From NCBI GenBank assembly GCA_036274645.1, contig DASUFH010000472.1, positions 1 through 17,579 on the forward strand: a DNA stretch of 17,579 bases, given 5' to 3'. The notes under the pieces are model-generated. The model ran no database searches. It was given only the letters and a program-made list of their open reading frames with translations, and was not told the DNA's origin. Of the stretch, positions 7,333 to 14,893 are shown one piece after another. Position numbers and translations under genes: made by a program. The first letter of the stretch is position 1. The number at the start of each line of letters is the position of its first letter. The stretch is from DASUFH01 sp036274645 (GTDB taxonomy: Bacteria; Acidobacteriota; Terriglobia; 20CM-2-55-15).

Positions 7333-8055
7333 ATGATTACCGTCAGCAATCTGACGAAGATTTACGGAAAACTCAAAGCGGTTGACGACTTCTCGTTCGA
7401 AGTGCGTCCCGGAGAGATCGTGGGGCTTCTCGGCCCGAACGGCGCGGGAAAGACGTCGACGCTTCAATGCATTGTCGGCATTCAGACGCCGAGCGCGGGC
7501 GTCATCCGGATCGACGGACACAACATGGCCGAAGATCCGGTCGCGGCGAAACGCAGTCTGGCCTTCATGGCGGACGAACCCAATCTGTTCGATTACCTGA
7601 CCGTTTCTGAACACCTTCGGTTGACGGCCCGTCTTTACAACGTGAGTGATTTCGACGCGCGATTCAGCGCCCTGATGGAAGAACTGCAGCTCACCGAAAA
7701 GGTGAGCGCCCTGCCCGCCGAACTGTCGCGCGGCATGAAGCAGAAGGTCGCCATTGCCTGCGGACTGCTGCACGAACCGAAGGCGCTGCTCTTCGACGAA
7801 CCGCTGACCGGACTGGATCCGCTGGGCATCAGTCACATGAAGAAGACCATCGTCACGCGCGGGCGGGCCGGCGGCGCGGTGATTGTGTCGTCGCACCTGC
7901 TTCATCTGGTCGAAGAGATCTGCACACGCGTGGTGATCATCGACAGGGGCCGGAAAGTCGCCGACGGAACCATCGCGGAAATCTCGGCGCAGGCGGCCGC
8001 TGAAGGATCGAGCCTCGAGCAGGCCTTCCTGAAGATCACCGGACCGGCGGCGTGA
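7333..8055 (+). CDS. ABC transporter ATP-binding protein (ABC-2 exporter type)
   Basis: A 240-residue nucleotide-binding subunit. Walker A is GPNGAGKT at residues 34-41, the signature is LSRGMKQK at 131-138 (the second G of LSGGQ replaced by R), Walker B is ALLFDEP at 151-157, the D-loop is GLDP and the H-loop is SSH at 186-188. The Q-loop position reads MADEPNLF, with no Gln; acidic replacement here is known in ABC-2-type ATPases. A good ribosome site (AAGGA, 7322-7326) lies 6 nt before ATG. The permease gene begins on the very next base after its stop. It should power export of an unidentified substrate through that permease. The C-terminal ~35 residues are typical of the drug/lipid exporter ATPase group. 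Confidence 0.94.
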   Translation: MITVSNLTKIYGKLKAVDDFSFEVRPGEIVGLLGPNGAGKTSTLQCIVGIQTPSAGVIRIDGHNMAEDPVAAKRSLAFMADEPNLFDYLTVSEHLRLTARLYNVSDFDARFSALMEELQLTEKVSALPAELSRGMKQKVAIACGLLHEPKALLFDEPLTGLDPLGISHMKKTIVTRGRAGGAVIVSSHLLHLVEEICTRVVIIDRGRKVADGTIAEISAQAAAEGSSLEQAFLKITGPAA

Positions 8056-9738
8056 ATGGGTCCGTTGCTATATCTCACGCTCTGCTCCGTGCGAAACCGG
8101 ATCGTCGTCCGGCTCAGACGGCTCAAGGAGCCGCGCTATGCAGTCGGCATGGTCGTTGGTCTCGGTTACCTGTGGTTCGTGTTCCTGCGGCCACGGCGGG
8201 TACCGGGGGGCATCTCCGGGCTGCTCGCGTCGGCCGAGGCGCGAACCGCCATTGAGCTGGCCGGCGCGGCCATTCTGTTTTTTTCAGCCGCATTGACGGC
8301 TGTCCTCTCCAGCTGGCTACCGACCATGCGGCGACCGGCCCTCAATTTTTCAAAGGGGGAAATCCAGTTCCTCTTTCCGGCGCCGCTGACCCGTAAGGAA
8401 CTCGTTCGCTACAAGGTGCTGCGCACGCAGGTCGGCGTCCTGATCGCCAGCGCGGTCCTCACGATTGTGTTCCGGGGCGCGAGTCTGGCAAACGGATGGA
8501 TGGTGTTCGCGGGCATGACCCTGATACTCGCGAATCTCAATCTGTATAACACGGGACTCGTGCTCAACCAGCGACAGGGAGCGTGGCGACTGGCGCCGGG
8601 AATCATTGCGGCGGCGGCAACGATCACGCTCGCCGGAGTGACAGCGCTCGATTGGGGCGCGCTCTCGTCTCTGTCCAGCGCCGGCGATGTCTTCCGGGAG
8701 ATCACCCGGCTGGCGAACACCGGACCGGCCGCCATCGTTTTGTGGCCGTTTCGCGCGCTGGTCCGGCTGCCACTCGCCCAGACACCGGCGGCCTTCCTGC
8801 GCGCGCTGCCGGGCCCCGTTTCCATGCTGACGCTGGCGTATGTCTGGACGGTCAATTCGAACGCGAGCTTCGAGGAGGGCTCGGCCGAACTCGCGGAACG
8901 GATCGCGCGTATTCGCAGGGGGCCTCAGCCTTCGGCGCCAAAGGTCCGGAGCATGGCGGCGCCGTTTCGTCTGGCGCTCACGGGCCGTCCGGAAACCGCG
9001 ATCCTCTGGAAGAACCTGATTGCGGTCGGGCGATATCTCTCGCTAACCACGCTTCTGCGCTTTCTGCCTCTCCTGTTCGTGCTCCCCATGCTGCTGGCTC
9101 GCGGAAGCCGCGGCGGCGTGAGCGCCGCAATGGCCGGGCTGTGCGTGGCGATCTATATCATGACGATTCTCCTCGGACCGCAACTGGCCCGCAACGACCT
9201 GCGCCAGGATCTCGGCAACCTGCGCGCGCTCAAGACCTGGCCGGTCAACGGCGCAGCGATCGTGCGCGGGGAGGTGGCGGCGCCGGCCGTCCTGCTTACG
9301 CTGATCGCGTGGCTCTGCGCGCTCTACGGCCTCATCTTCGCGGCAAGCCTCGAAGTGCCACCGTCCTGGGCGGTGGCTGCGGCCCTGCTGGCGCCCGGCC
9401 TCATCCTGGTTCAATTGCTGGCGCAGAACGCGAGCGCGGTCCTGTGGCCTTCATGGACATTGCAGGGCGCGGGACGCGCCCGGGGCGTCGAAGTCATGGG
9501 ACAGCGTCTGATCATGATGCTCGGGTTGCTGGTCGTTCTGGTGGTCGCGGTGCTTCCGGCGGCTGCGGGAGGCGCAGCCATCGGCTTCGCCGTGTATTTC
9601 GTCACCGGCGCCGTCGCGATTATTCCGGCCGCGGCCGGCGCTGCGGCTATTCTTTTCGCCGAAGCGTTCATCGCCAGCCAGATGATTGGAGCGCTGCTCG
9701 ATCGCACGGACGTCTCGGCCATCGACGCGCCGGGATAA
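8056..9738 (+). CDS. ABC-2-type exporter permease
   Basis: A 560-residue, strongly hydrophobic protein with about 10-13 predicted membrane helices by eye, in two halves separated by a charged cytoplasmic loop at about residues 270-315 (ELAERIARIRRG). Residues ~107-127 (FPAPLTRKELVRYKVLRTQ) form the cytoplasmic coupling segment typical of large putative ABC exporter subunits. It is longer than the usual single-domain ABC-2 permease (~250-400 residues), so it may work as a single chain carrying both halves. ATG 8056 directly abuts the ATPase stop (8053-8055), which indicates coupled translation and one complex. The substrate cannot be read from the sequence. Confidence 0.86.
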   Translation: MGPLLYLTLCSVRNRIVVRLRRLKEPRYAVGMVVGLGYLWFVFLRPRRVPGGISGLLASAEARTAIELAGAAILFFSAALTAVLSSWLPTMRRPALNFSKGEIQFLFPAPLTRKELVRYKVLRTQVGVLIASAVLTIVFRGASLANGWMVFAGMTLILANLNLYNTGLVLNQRQGAWRLAPGIIAAAATITLAGVTALDWGALSSLSSAGDVFREITRLANTGPAAIVLWPFRALVRLPLAQTPAAFLRALPGPVSMLTLAYVWTVNSNASFEEGSAELAERIARIRRGPQPSAPKVRSMAAPFRLALTGRPETAILWKNLIAVGRYLSLTTLLRFLPLLFVLPMLLARGSRGGVSAAMAGLCVAIYIMTILLGPQLARNDLRQDLGNLRALKTWPVNGAAIVRGEVAAPAVLLTLIAWLCALYGLIFAASLEVPPSWAVAAALLAPGLILVQLLAQNASAVLWPSWTLQGAGRARGVEVMGQRLIMMLGLLVVLVVAVLPAAAGGAAIGFAVYFVTGAVAIIPAAAGAAAILFAEAFIASQMIGALLDRTDVSAIDAPG

Positions 9739-9823
9739 AGCTCGCTTGGAACAAGTCGAAATGGAAAACAGGCAATGAACAACGGACAACCGGAGAACGG
9801 GAAATCAGCCGCAAGAACCTCCG
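9739..9823. other. Short convergent spacer with degenerate ACAACGG-like repeats
   Basis: This 85-bp gap separates the permease from the convergent gene on the other strand. It has no clear terminator. From 9773 it contains a degenerate ACAACGG-like direct repeat; 14 of 18 bases of its first part match, in inverted orientation, the sequence at 12187-12204. Confidence 0.35.
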
Positions 9824-10525
9824 CTATGGCCTGGCGTCCAGACTGACGGTAATTCCCGTAATCGGATTGTCGTTCTCATCGAGGAACCGCGCGCAAAAGT
9901 CGGTTGCGCCTCCGGCGTTGATGATGGCGGCCCGGATGATATTGGCGCCCTTGTTCAAGGTCAGCCGCTTCGACACACCGTCGTCAATGACCGACTGGCG
10001 GTCGTTATAGATGCCGATCACTTCCCTGCCGTTGACCCACCAGACCGACGCGGCGTTGGAGCCGATCGCGAGGCGCACGCCGGACATATCCTGCGGACTG
10101 TTGACGACGGTGACCACCCAGAAAAGGACATTGGAGGTCGGCTTATTCAACGCATACGCGAAGTGATAGAGATTGACGTTGTACAGCGCGGTGTCGACAG
10201 CGTGCCATGTCAGTGCTCCACCCGTCGTGGGCGCCTTGTCGCCGTCCCGTGGCATGACGTTCAACTGATCCGGAAAGTATTCCGTCTTGACGGCCGTCTG
10301 AACGGCGCTGTCGGTCAGTTGTCCGTTGACGCGGATCGGCTCGAGAATGAGCCAGCGCTGGAGAAACCCATCGGCGTCCGGCGCCTTGCTGGCGGACCGG
10401 GGCATGGAGAGCGATGGAGCGGGACCGCGGGCGGCCGCGCCCTGCCCTCCGGCGGCCAGAAAGGCCGGACTCGCCAGGGCCGCGAGGGCCAGCGCGCTGA
10501 TCAGGGTTCGGCAGAGACTATTCAT
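9824..10525 (-). CDS. Secreted protein of unknown function downstream of a GH43 enzyme
   Basis: ATG 10525 is chosen because GAGG stands 6 nt before it and a clean signal peptide follows (about residues 1-25, ending near AFLAAGG). An ATG at 10537, overlapping the preceding stop as ATGA, is possible but has no ribosome site. The mature part of this 233-residue protein contains GFLQRWLILEPIRVNG, LTWHAVDTALYNVNLYHFAYAL, SNAASVWWVNGREVIGIYNDR and NIIRAAIINAGGATDFCARF. The pattern of short strands with W/Y/N suggests a beta-sandwich. From memory, similar segments occur attached to secreted carbohydrate esterases and hydrolases, but I cannot confirm this. No catalytic motif was recognised. It is the last gene of a two-gene operon with the arabinanase-like enzyme, so a role in polysaccharide binding or breakdown is a reasonable inference. 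Confidence 0.78.
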   Translation of the reverse strand: MNSLCRTLISALALAALASPAFLAAGGQGAAARGPAPSLSMPRSASKAPDADGFLQRWLILEPIRVNGQLTDSAVQTAVKTEYFPDQLNVMPRDGDKAPTTGGALTWHAVDTALYNVNLYHFAYALNKPTSNVLFWVVTVVNSPQDMSGVRLAIGSNAASVWWVNGREVIGIYNDRQSVIDDGVSKRLTLNKGANIIRAAIINAGGATDFCARFLDENDNPITGITVSLDARP

Positions 10526-10533
10526 GGGAGACC

Positions 10534-12045
10534 TCATGGCGTCTTGAAGAGCCAGCGCTGCCGGTCGCTGTCGGCTTTGAATCGCGACAGCGTTGGGCGA
10601 CTGCTGCCGACCGCGGAGAGCGCCGCCGGTTCTTTCGCGTTTGGAATCGATTTGGGCATTATGCGGTATGCGCCGTCGGCGAGTTGATCGATGCGCCACA
10701 ACTGTTCGGGACCGCCGGTGAAGGCGGGAAGCGCGACGACCTCGCCGTCGGCGGTCGCCGCCAGCGCGCGATCCGTGCCGGCGATGGTGATTTTGAAATA
10801 GGGCGCCCCGGGATAGCCGCCAGCGCCCGCAACAGGCGCGATCGTCCACTTCTGCTGCGCCTGCAGCATGTAGGTCGACATGCGCACATCGACCGCGCCG
10901 GCGGGCCAGTTCGCGCTCACTTCGGCCACATCCTGCGCGGGAATCGCAACGGGAGTCTCTCCACCACGCGCGCCTCGCCCGCCGCGGCCGCCCGCGCCGC
11001 CCCGGCCGCCGCGGCCTCCACCAACCGGCGCGCCCTGAACCGCCAACTCAAGCGCCGTCCCCGTCCGCGCAGACTCGATCTCGTAGGCGCCCGCCCGGAT
11101 ATTCTCTCCGGCGATGGGCCAACCGTCCCGCCACAGAAGCGGCCGGATGTCGAGCACGCTCGCGCCACCGCGGTCCAGATCCGCTTCGTAGTGGCAGGAG
11201 AATTTCTGCACGCCGTCGCCAAGATCCAGCAGACCGAAATGCCCTGGCCCCACATCGCGGCCTCCGGAGCCCAGAAACAGCTTGCCGCCCCCTTTGAGCA
11301 TGTCGACGCCCATGTTGTCCAGGAACGGACCTGTAACTTTTCTTGCCCGGCCCATGCGGATCGTATAACTGGAATTCGCGCCGGCGCAGCACGACCCGTG
11401 GTTCACGAGCAGGTAATACCAGCCATCGTGATAGATCATGATGGACGCTTCGGAGTTGATCGCGATATCGACCGGCTTCGCCTCCGGATGCAGGCGCTTG
11501 CCCGTCCGGGGATCCAGTTCGACCAGACGGATGTATCCGAAGTAGGAGCCGTACGTGAGCCAGAGCGAACCATTGCCGGGATCGAGGAAAACACCGGGAT
11601 CGATCGCGTTGCTGTCTTCAACGCCATCCGACCAGACGACGGGTCCGCCATCGACCCACCTGTAATCCGGGGACTCGGAATCGAGAGTTTTGCCAACGAG
11701 AAGTCCGACGGCTGCCTTGGGCTGCGTGCCGGGAGCGGCGTAATACACGAAATATTGATCGCCGACACGAATGACGTCCGGCGCCCAGGTATTGTTCCCG
11801 CCGCGCGCGATGACATCCGGTCCCGGACGGCCGCCCGGAAGAGCCTGCATCAGCGTGCCGGCGCGGCGCCAGTTCCATCCGTCGTCGGAAATCGAGATGG
11901 GCAAACCGGCGCCGGTCCCAAAACTGTAGTACCTGCCGTTTTCGAAAATAACCGTCGACGGATCGTGCATGCCTGGTTGCCCGTCCAGGGCAAAAACCGG
12001 GGCGACGAGAATAAGCATTACCGCTGCCAGATAGCGGACCCTCAT
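10534..12045 (-). CDS. Secreted GH43 arabinanase-like glycoside hydrolase with C-terminal beta-trefoil-like module
   Basis: A 503-residue protein with signal peptide ~1-19 and ribosome site GGGAGG just before ATG. The five-bladed-propeller GH43 signature is present: general base D28 in MHDPS, pKa-modulating D149 in AIDPG, general acid E199 in NSEASIMIYHDGWYYLLVNHG (only its first part is needed), and H269 in GPGHFG, the His seen in arabinan-cleaving members. Family knowledge suggests hydrolysis of alpha-1,5-arabinan; other GH43 activities cannot be excluded. After the catalytic part (~20-330) comes a Gly/Arg-rich insertion (~342-362), then a C-terminal region with three Q/E-x-x-W motifs (QQKW 397-400, EQLW 447-450, RQRW 495-498) typical of ricin-type beta-trefoil carbohydrate-binding modules. 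The next gene begins within the last bases of this one or just after. Confidence 0.9.
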   Translation of the reverse strand: MRVRYLAAVMLILVAPVFALDGQPGMHDPSTVIFENGRYYSFGTGAGLPISISDDGWNWRRAGTLMQALPGGRPGPDVIARGGNNTWAPDVIRVGDQYFVYYAAPGTQPKAAVGLLVGKTLDSESPDYRWVDGGPVVWSDGVEDSNAIDPGVFLDPGNGSLWLTYGSYFGYIRLVELDPRTGKRLHPEAKPVDIAINSEASIMIYHDGWYYLLVNHGSCCAGANSSYTIRMGRARKVTGPFLDNMGVDMLKGGGKLFLGSGGRDVGPGHFGLLDLGDGVQKFSCHYEADLDRGGASVLDIRPLLWRDGWPIAGENIRAGAYEIESARTGTALELAVQGAPVGGGRGGRGGAGGRGGRGARGGETPVAIPAQDVAEVSANWPAGAVDVRMSTYMLQAQQKWTIAPVAGAGGYPGAPYFKITIAGTDRALAATADGEVVALPAFTGGPEQLWRIDQLADGAYRIMPKSIPNAKEPAALSAVGSSRPTLSRFKADSDRQRWLFKTP

Positions 12046-12085
12046 GAAACCTCCCAGATCAACCCCGCATCCGCGCTCCGGAAGA

Positions 12086-12104
12086 AAGGCGCGTCACGCG
12101 CCTT
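12086..12104. other. Perfect hairpin in the leader of the GH43 operon
   Basis: AAGGCGCG (12086-12093) and CGCGCCTT (12097-12104) form an 8-bp stem with a 3-nt loop. If transcription starts near 12131 on the minus strand, the hairpin lies in the 5' untranslated leader, about 40 nt before the GH43 start. It could affect mRNA stability or be an operator; no evidence separates these. Confidence 0.35.
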
Positions 12105-12137
12105 CGAGGCTGATAGCGATTCAGGAACGAAACGGGG

Positions 12138-12168
12138 AGTATACCTCCAGCCTGCGTGTTTGTGACAA
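12138..12168 (-). promoter_or_regulatory. Possible promoter of the GH43 operon
   Basis: On the minus strand TTGTCA (12168-12163; 5 of 6) precedes TATACT (12143-12138; 5 of 6) by 19 nt, a spacer two bases longer than ideal. The leader would be about 85 nt. It lies in the 275-bp divergent region between the GH43 gene and the next + strand gene; no good promoter was found for the latter. Confidence 0.4.
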
Positions 12169-12320
12169 GGCGCCGGCCCTCCTCCCATTGTCTGTTGTGC
12201 GTTGAATTGCTGTGCGACGAAAACTTGTCGCGCAGTATAGCGCAGCGCGAGCCATTTGACGCACGCGGACGCGTCTTCCGGCCGTTCAAATACGTTATGC
12301 TGTCTCGCGGAAACCAGCAG

Positions 12321-13271
12321 ATGCGGCTGACATCAACCATAATCGTGGCTACAGAAGCGGCGGTTCTGGTCTCCGCGCTCGCCGCGGCGAGCGGCGCGCA
12401 AACCGCAGCGCGCAACGGAACCGTCTCGGGGCGGTTGTTGTTGAAGAACGGAAAGCCGGCCGCGGGGCGCCGCATCGTGGCGCTGACGGCAGGAGATGGA
12501 CCGGCCGATCGAAGCTTCACGCTGATCAGCCCGGCGCAAACGGACCCCCTCGGACGCTATCGTCTGGACGAACTGCCGCCCGGCCGCTATTACATTGCGG
12601 CGGGCGCGCTGGAGACGCTCACGTATTTCCCGGGCGCCGCGGACCCGGGAAAGGCGACCATCCTCACGGTCACCGCGGGCGGACAGCTGGAGCATGTCGA
12701 CTTCCGACTGCTGACCGTACAGGTATCGGGCCGCGTCCTCGGCGGAGGCGGAGGGACACTGCGTTTGGGATCGGCCGCCAACGCCCCAACGGCGCAGATC
12801 GCCGCCGACGGTTCCTTCCGGTTCGGCGCCGTGCCGCCGGGAACCTACCAGCCCACGACTGTGCAACCGACAGCCAACAAGTCGGTCCTCTCCAGCTCGG
12901 TCCTATCCAATGTGGTGGTCGTCGCCGATGACGATATCACCGGACTGCAGATGAGGGGCGGACCGATCATCAAGATCAAAGGATCCATTACCACGGAGGG
13001 GGGCGGCGCAACGCCACCACTCACGCTGCGCTTCGAGGACGCAAGCCCTTTGCAGAGCCCTCCACCGTTCGTGGAGATGGTCGCAACAGCCGCGTTCGAA
13101 GCCGGACTTCCCGACATCCAATACCGGCTGGTTCTGCCGCAACCGCCGCCGGGGTATTACCTGCAATCCGCGACTCAGATTTATCCATCGGGAGCATCCA
13201 CGTCTGTAATGAAGCAGCCCTTCGCGCCTCGTGAGGTTGCGCGGCTGGATATCGTTCTTGGACGTCAATAA
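12321..13271 (+). CDS. Exported carboxypeptidase-regulatory-like beta-sandwich protein
   Basis: ATG 12321 is chosen because a signal peptide (about residues 1-27, ending SGAQT) follows at once; in-frame starts at 12156 (GTG) and 12297 (ATG) would add a non-hydrophobic extension. The 316-residue product has a carboxypeptidase-regulatory-like domain at ~32-95 (GTVSGRLLLKNGKPAAGRRI, then DELPPGRYYIAAG), followed by TYFPGAADPG...VDFRL, and one or two more beta-rich units (for example FRFGAVPPGTYQP). The YFPG/DP/DF pattern matches residues ~178-207 of the gene at the left edge of the window, so the two are distant paralogues. No enzyme motif is visible. It is probably a surface or periplasmic protein. 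It is followed at once by a strong terminator, so the transcript is likely monocistronic. Confidence 0.78.
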   Translation: MRLTSTIIVATEAAVLVSALAAASGAQTAARNGTVSGRLLLKNGKPAAGRRIVALTAGDGPADRSFTLISPAQTDPLGRYRLDELPPGRYYIAAGALETLTYFPGAADPGKATILTVTAGGQLEHVDFRLLTVQVSGRVLGGGGGTLRLGSAANAPTAQIAADGSFRFGAVPPGTYQPTTVQPTANKSVLSSSVLSNVVVVADDDITGLQMRGGPIIKIKGSITTEGGGATPPLTLRFEDASPLQSPPPFVEMVATAAFEAGLPDIQYRLVLPQPPPGYYLQSATQIYPSGASTSVMKQPFAPREVARLDIVLGRQ

Positions 13272-13303
13272 GGGGGACAGCCTCCGGAGGCTGTCCCCTT
13301 TTT
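13272..13303 (+). terminator. Palindromic intrinsic terminator / REP-like palindrome
   Basis: A loop-free perfect palindrome of 2 x 13 bp (13273-13298; arm GGGGACAGCCTCC) begins two bases after the TAA of the preceding gene and is followed by TTTTTA. As RNA it would form a stem with a small terminal loop and a U-tract, which suits an intrinsic terminator. The arm is identical to a 13-base arm of the inverted repeat at 7165-7240, so it may belong to the same dispersed repeat family and have been co-opted as a terminator. Confidence 0.7.
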
Positions 13304-13490
13304 ATCCGGTAGAATTACCCGGCGCGCCAGACAGACTGTCGTCGAGCCGTGGGCTGTGAGCGGCTTCATTGACAGTTCGGCGCGCGGGAAAGAAACGCGG
13401 CCGGATATTCGCCCCGTAAGCGCAATGAATTGTTGTTCTTACGAGATGGGAAAGCGGGGAACTCCGATTGCCGGTTCCCAGGGGGGATTT

Positions 13491-14792
13491 ATGCGACGCT
13501 GCATCGTTTTCCTGCTTTTCGCGATGTGCCTGGTTCCCGCAAGCGGGCTACCCGGAGCACAGTCGGACTCGGACTTTGATCACGGATTCATCGCTTATTC
13601 GAAGACCAGATCGACCGACCCGGTCGCGCAGTTGCAGGAACGCCTGGATTCGGGAAAGGTGACGCTGGAAAACGACGAACGCTGGGGCTATCTTCCGGCG
13701 ATTCTGAAGGCGCTCAATGTGCCGGCTTCGTCGCAGAGTCTGGTGTTCTCAAAAACGAGCCTGCAGTTCGCCCGGATTGTCCCAAGCCGGCCGCGTTCTC
13801 TGTACTTCAATGACGACGTCTACGTCGGGAGAATCCCGGGCAGCAACCTGCTGGAATTCGCCGCCGTCGATCCCAAACTGGGCGCGGTGTTTTACACGTT
13901 CGAAGAGGAAGAGGGCGCCCCTCCGAAATTCCAGCGTGAGGTGTACGCCTGCCTGTTGTGTCACGACTCATCCGCGACGACGAACGGTGTGCCGGGATTC
14001 ATGACGCTTTCCGTGTTGCCCGACGCTGAAGGCAACGCGAGCCGCACCGGAGACATCATCACCATGACCGACCAGACGCCATTCGCGCAGCGCTGGGGCG
14101 GCTGGTATGTCACGGGCTCGCACGGCGACATGCTGCATCGCGGCAACACCATTACGCCGCCCCCCATCGATGTCAAGCGGATCGACTGGTCGAAGGGCGC
14201 GAACCTCACCAGCCTCAGCACCCGCCTGGATACATCGGCGTACCTGACCCCGACCAGCGATATCGTGGCGCTGATGGTCCTGACTCATCAAACACGGATT
14301 CACAATCTGATCACGCGGGCGAACTACGATGTTCAGAGCGCCTTGATCGACGAGGAAAAGGCCTACAAAGGCTACACGCGCCCCGGCGAACGTTATTCAC
14401 CAATCACGATGGAACGCATTCGCGGAGCAGTGGAACCGCTCGTACGCGGCATGTTCTTCGCGAATGAAGCGCCGCTCGCGTCTCCGGTGCGGGGTGTTTC
14501 GGGGTTTCAGGCGGATTTCGAAAAGGGCGGTGTTCGCGACCACCGGGGCCGGTCGCTCAAGGACCTTGACCTCGACCGGCGGCTGCTTCGGTATCCGCTG
14601 AGCTACCTGATCTATACCGACGCGTTTGAAGCGCTGCCGTCGGCGGCAAAGGATTACTTCTACACCCGCGCGAAGGAGATCCTCTCCGGCGCCGATGCGA
14701 GTTCCTCGTTTCAGCATCTGTCGCAGGCAGACCGCGACGCCATCCGCGAAATCCTCAAAGACACCAAACCGGACTTCGCAAAGTCGCTATAG
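13491..14792 (+). CDS. Exported CxxCH (single c-type haem motif) protein of unknown function
   Basis: ATG 13491 is chosen because AGGGGGG lies just before it and a signal peptide follows (about residues 1-24, ending near LPGAQS); the longer frame from 13356 lacks both. The product is 433 residues. One CLLCH motif (C154, C157, H158) predicts covalent attachment of one haem c in the periplasm. Other His/Met candidates for the second axial ligand lie further on, such as GSHGDMLHRG and VLTHQTRIHNL (about residues 219-228 and 264-274). The length far exceeds that of a simple cytochrome c (~100 residues), and no known oxidase or peroxidase layout was recognised. It has its own ribosome site and follows a terminator, so it is probably transcribed alone. 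Its redox partner is not in the window. Confidence 0.8.
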   Translation: MRRCIVFLLFAMCLVPASGLPGAQSDSDFDHGFIAYSKTRSTDPVAQLQERLDSGKVTLENDERWGYLPAILKALNVPASSQSLVFSKTSLQFARIVPSRPRSLYFNDDVYVGRIPGSNLLEFAAVDPKLGAVFYTFEEEEGAPPKFQREVYACLLCHDSSATTNGVPGFMTLSVLPDAEGNASRTGDIITMTDQTPFAQRWGGWYVTGSHGDMLHRGNTITPPPIDVKRIDWSKGANLTSLSTRLDTSAYLTPTSDIVALMVLTHQTRIHNLITRANYDVQSALIDEEKAYKGYTRPGERYSPITMERIRGAVEPLVRGMFFANEAPLASPVRGVSGFQADFEKGGVRDHRGRSLKDLDLDRRLLRYPLSYLIYTDAFEALPSAAKDYFYTRAKEILSGADASSSFQHLSQADRDAIREILKDTKPDFAKSL

Positions 14793-14818
14793 GCGGGTCC
14801 ACAATGGGAGCATTCTGG

Positions 14819-14851
14819 GTCCCCTCCTGCCTGTAACAAGCAGGCGGGGAC
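14819..14851. repeat. GTCCCC/GGGGAC stem-loop, possible REP-like element
   Basis: An outer 6-bp stem (GTCCCC 14819-14824, GGGGAC 14846-14851) and an inner 5-bp stem (GCCTG 14829-14833, CAGGC 14841-14845) are joined through a 4-nt bulge, with a 7-nt loop. The GGGGAC ends resemble those of the repeat at 13273-13298 but the rest differs. It starts 26 nt after the stop of the CxxCH gene. It could act as a terminator without a T-tract or be a second dispersed repeat family. Confidence 0.4.
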
Positions 14852-14893
14852 GCTTCGTGTAAGGGTCAATCCACAAAACCGGGTCCTGAAAGC

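Noticed and set aside
7127..7336. 69-codon frame between the kinase and the ABC ATPase, whose stop overlaps the ATPase start as ATGA
   Set aside because: It begins with TTG directly after the kinase stop without a ribosome site, its sequence is low-complexity D/E/S, and it runs through the tandem and inverted repeats. The ATPase has its own good ribosome site, so the overlap is probably chance.
8583..10010. 475-codon + strand frame inside and beyond the permease gene
   Set aside because: It is an alternative frame of the permease, rich in R/G/A with no membrane helices or motifs, and it runs across the permease stop into the convergent gene.
10526..10849. N-terminal extension of the minus-strand secreted protein
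   Set aside because: It overlaps the end of the GH43 gene, is extremely Arg-rich, and would bury the signal peptide that starts at 10525.
10684..12165. 493-codon + strand frame opposite the GH43 gene
   Set aside because: It is a GC-rich antisense shadow. The minus strand has the GH43 catalytic motifs, a signal peptide and a ribosome site; the + frame has no recognisable domain.
13369..13374. Perfect TTGACA as a -35 box for the CxxCH gene
   Set aside because: No acceptable -10 box lies 15-19 nt downstream, so it was not called as a promoter.
13356..13490. N-terminal extension of the CxxCH gene from the upstream start
   Set aside because: The 45 extra residues have no signal-peptide character. 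ATG 13491 has a purine-rich ribosome site and is followed at once by a signal peptide.
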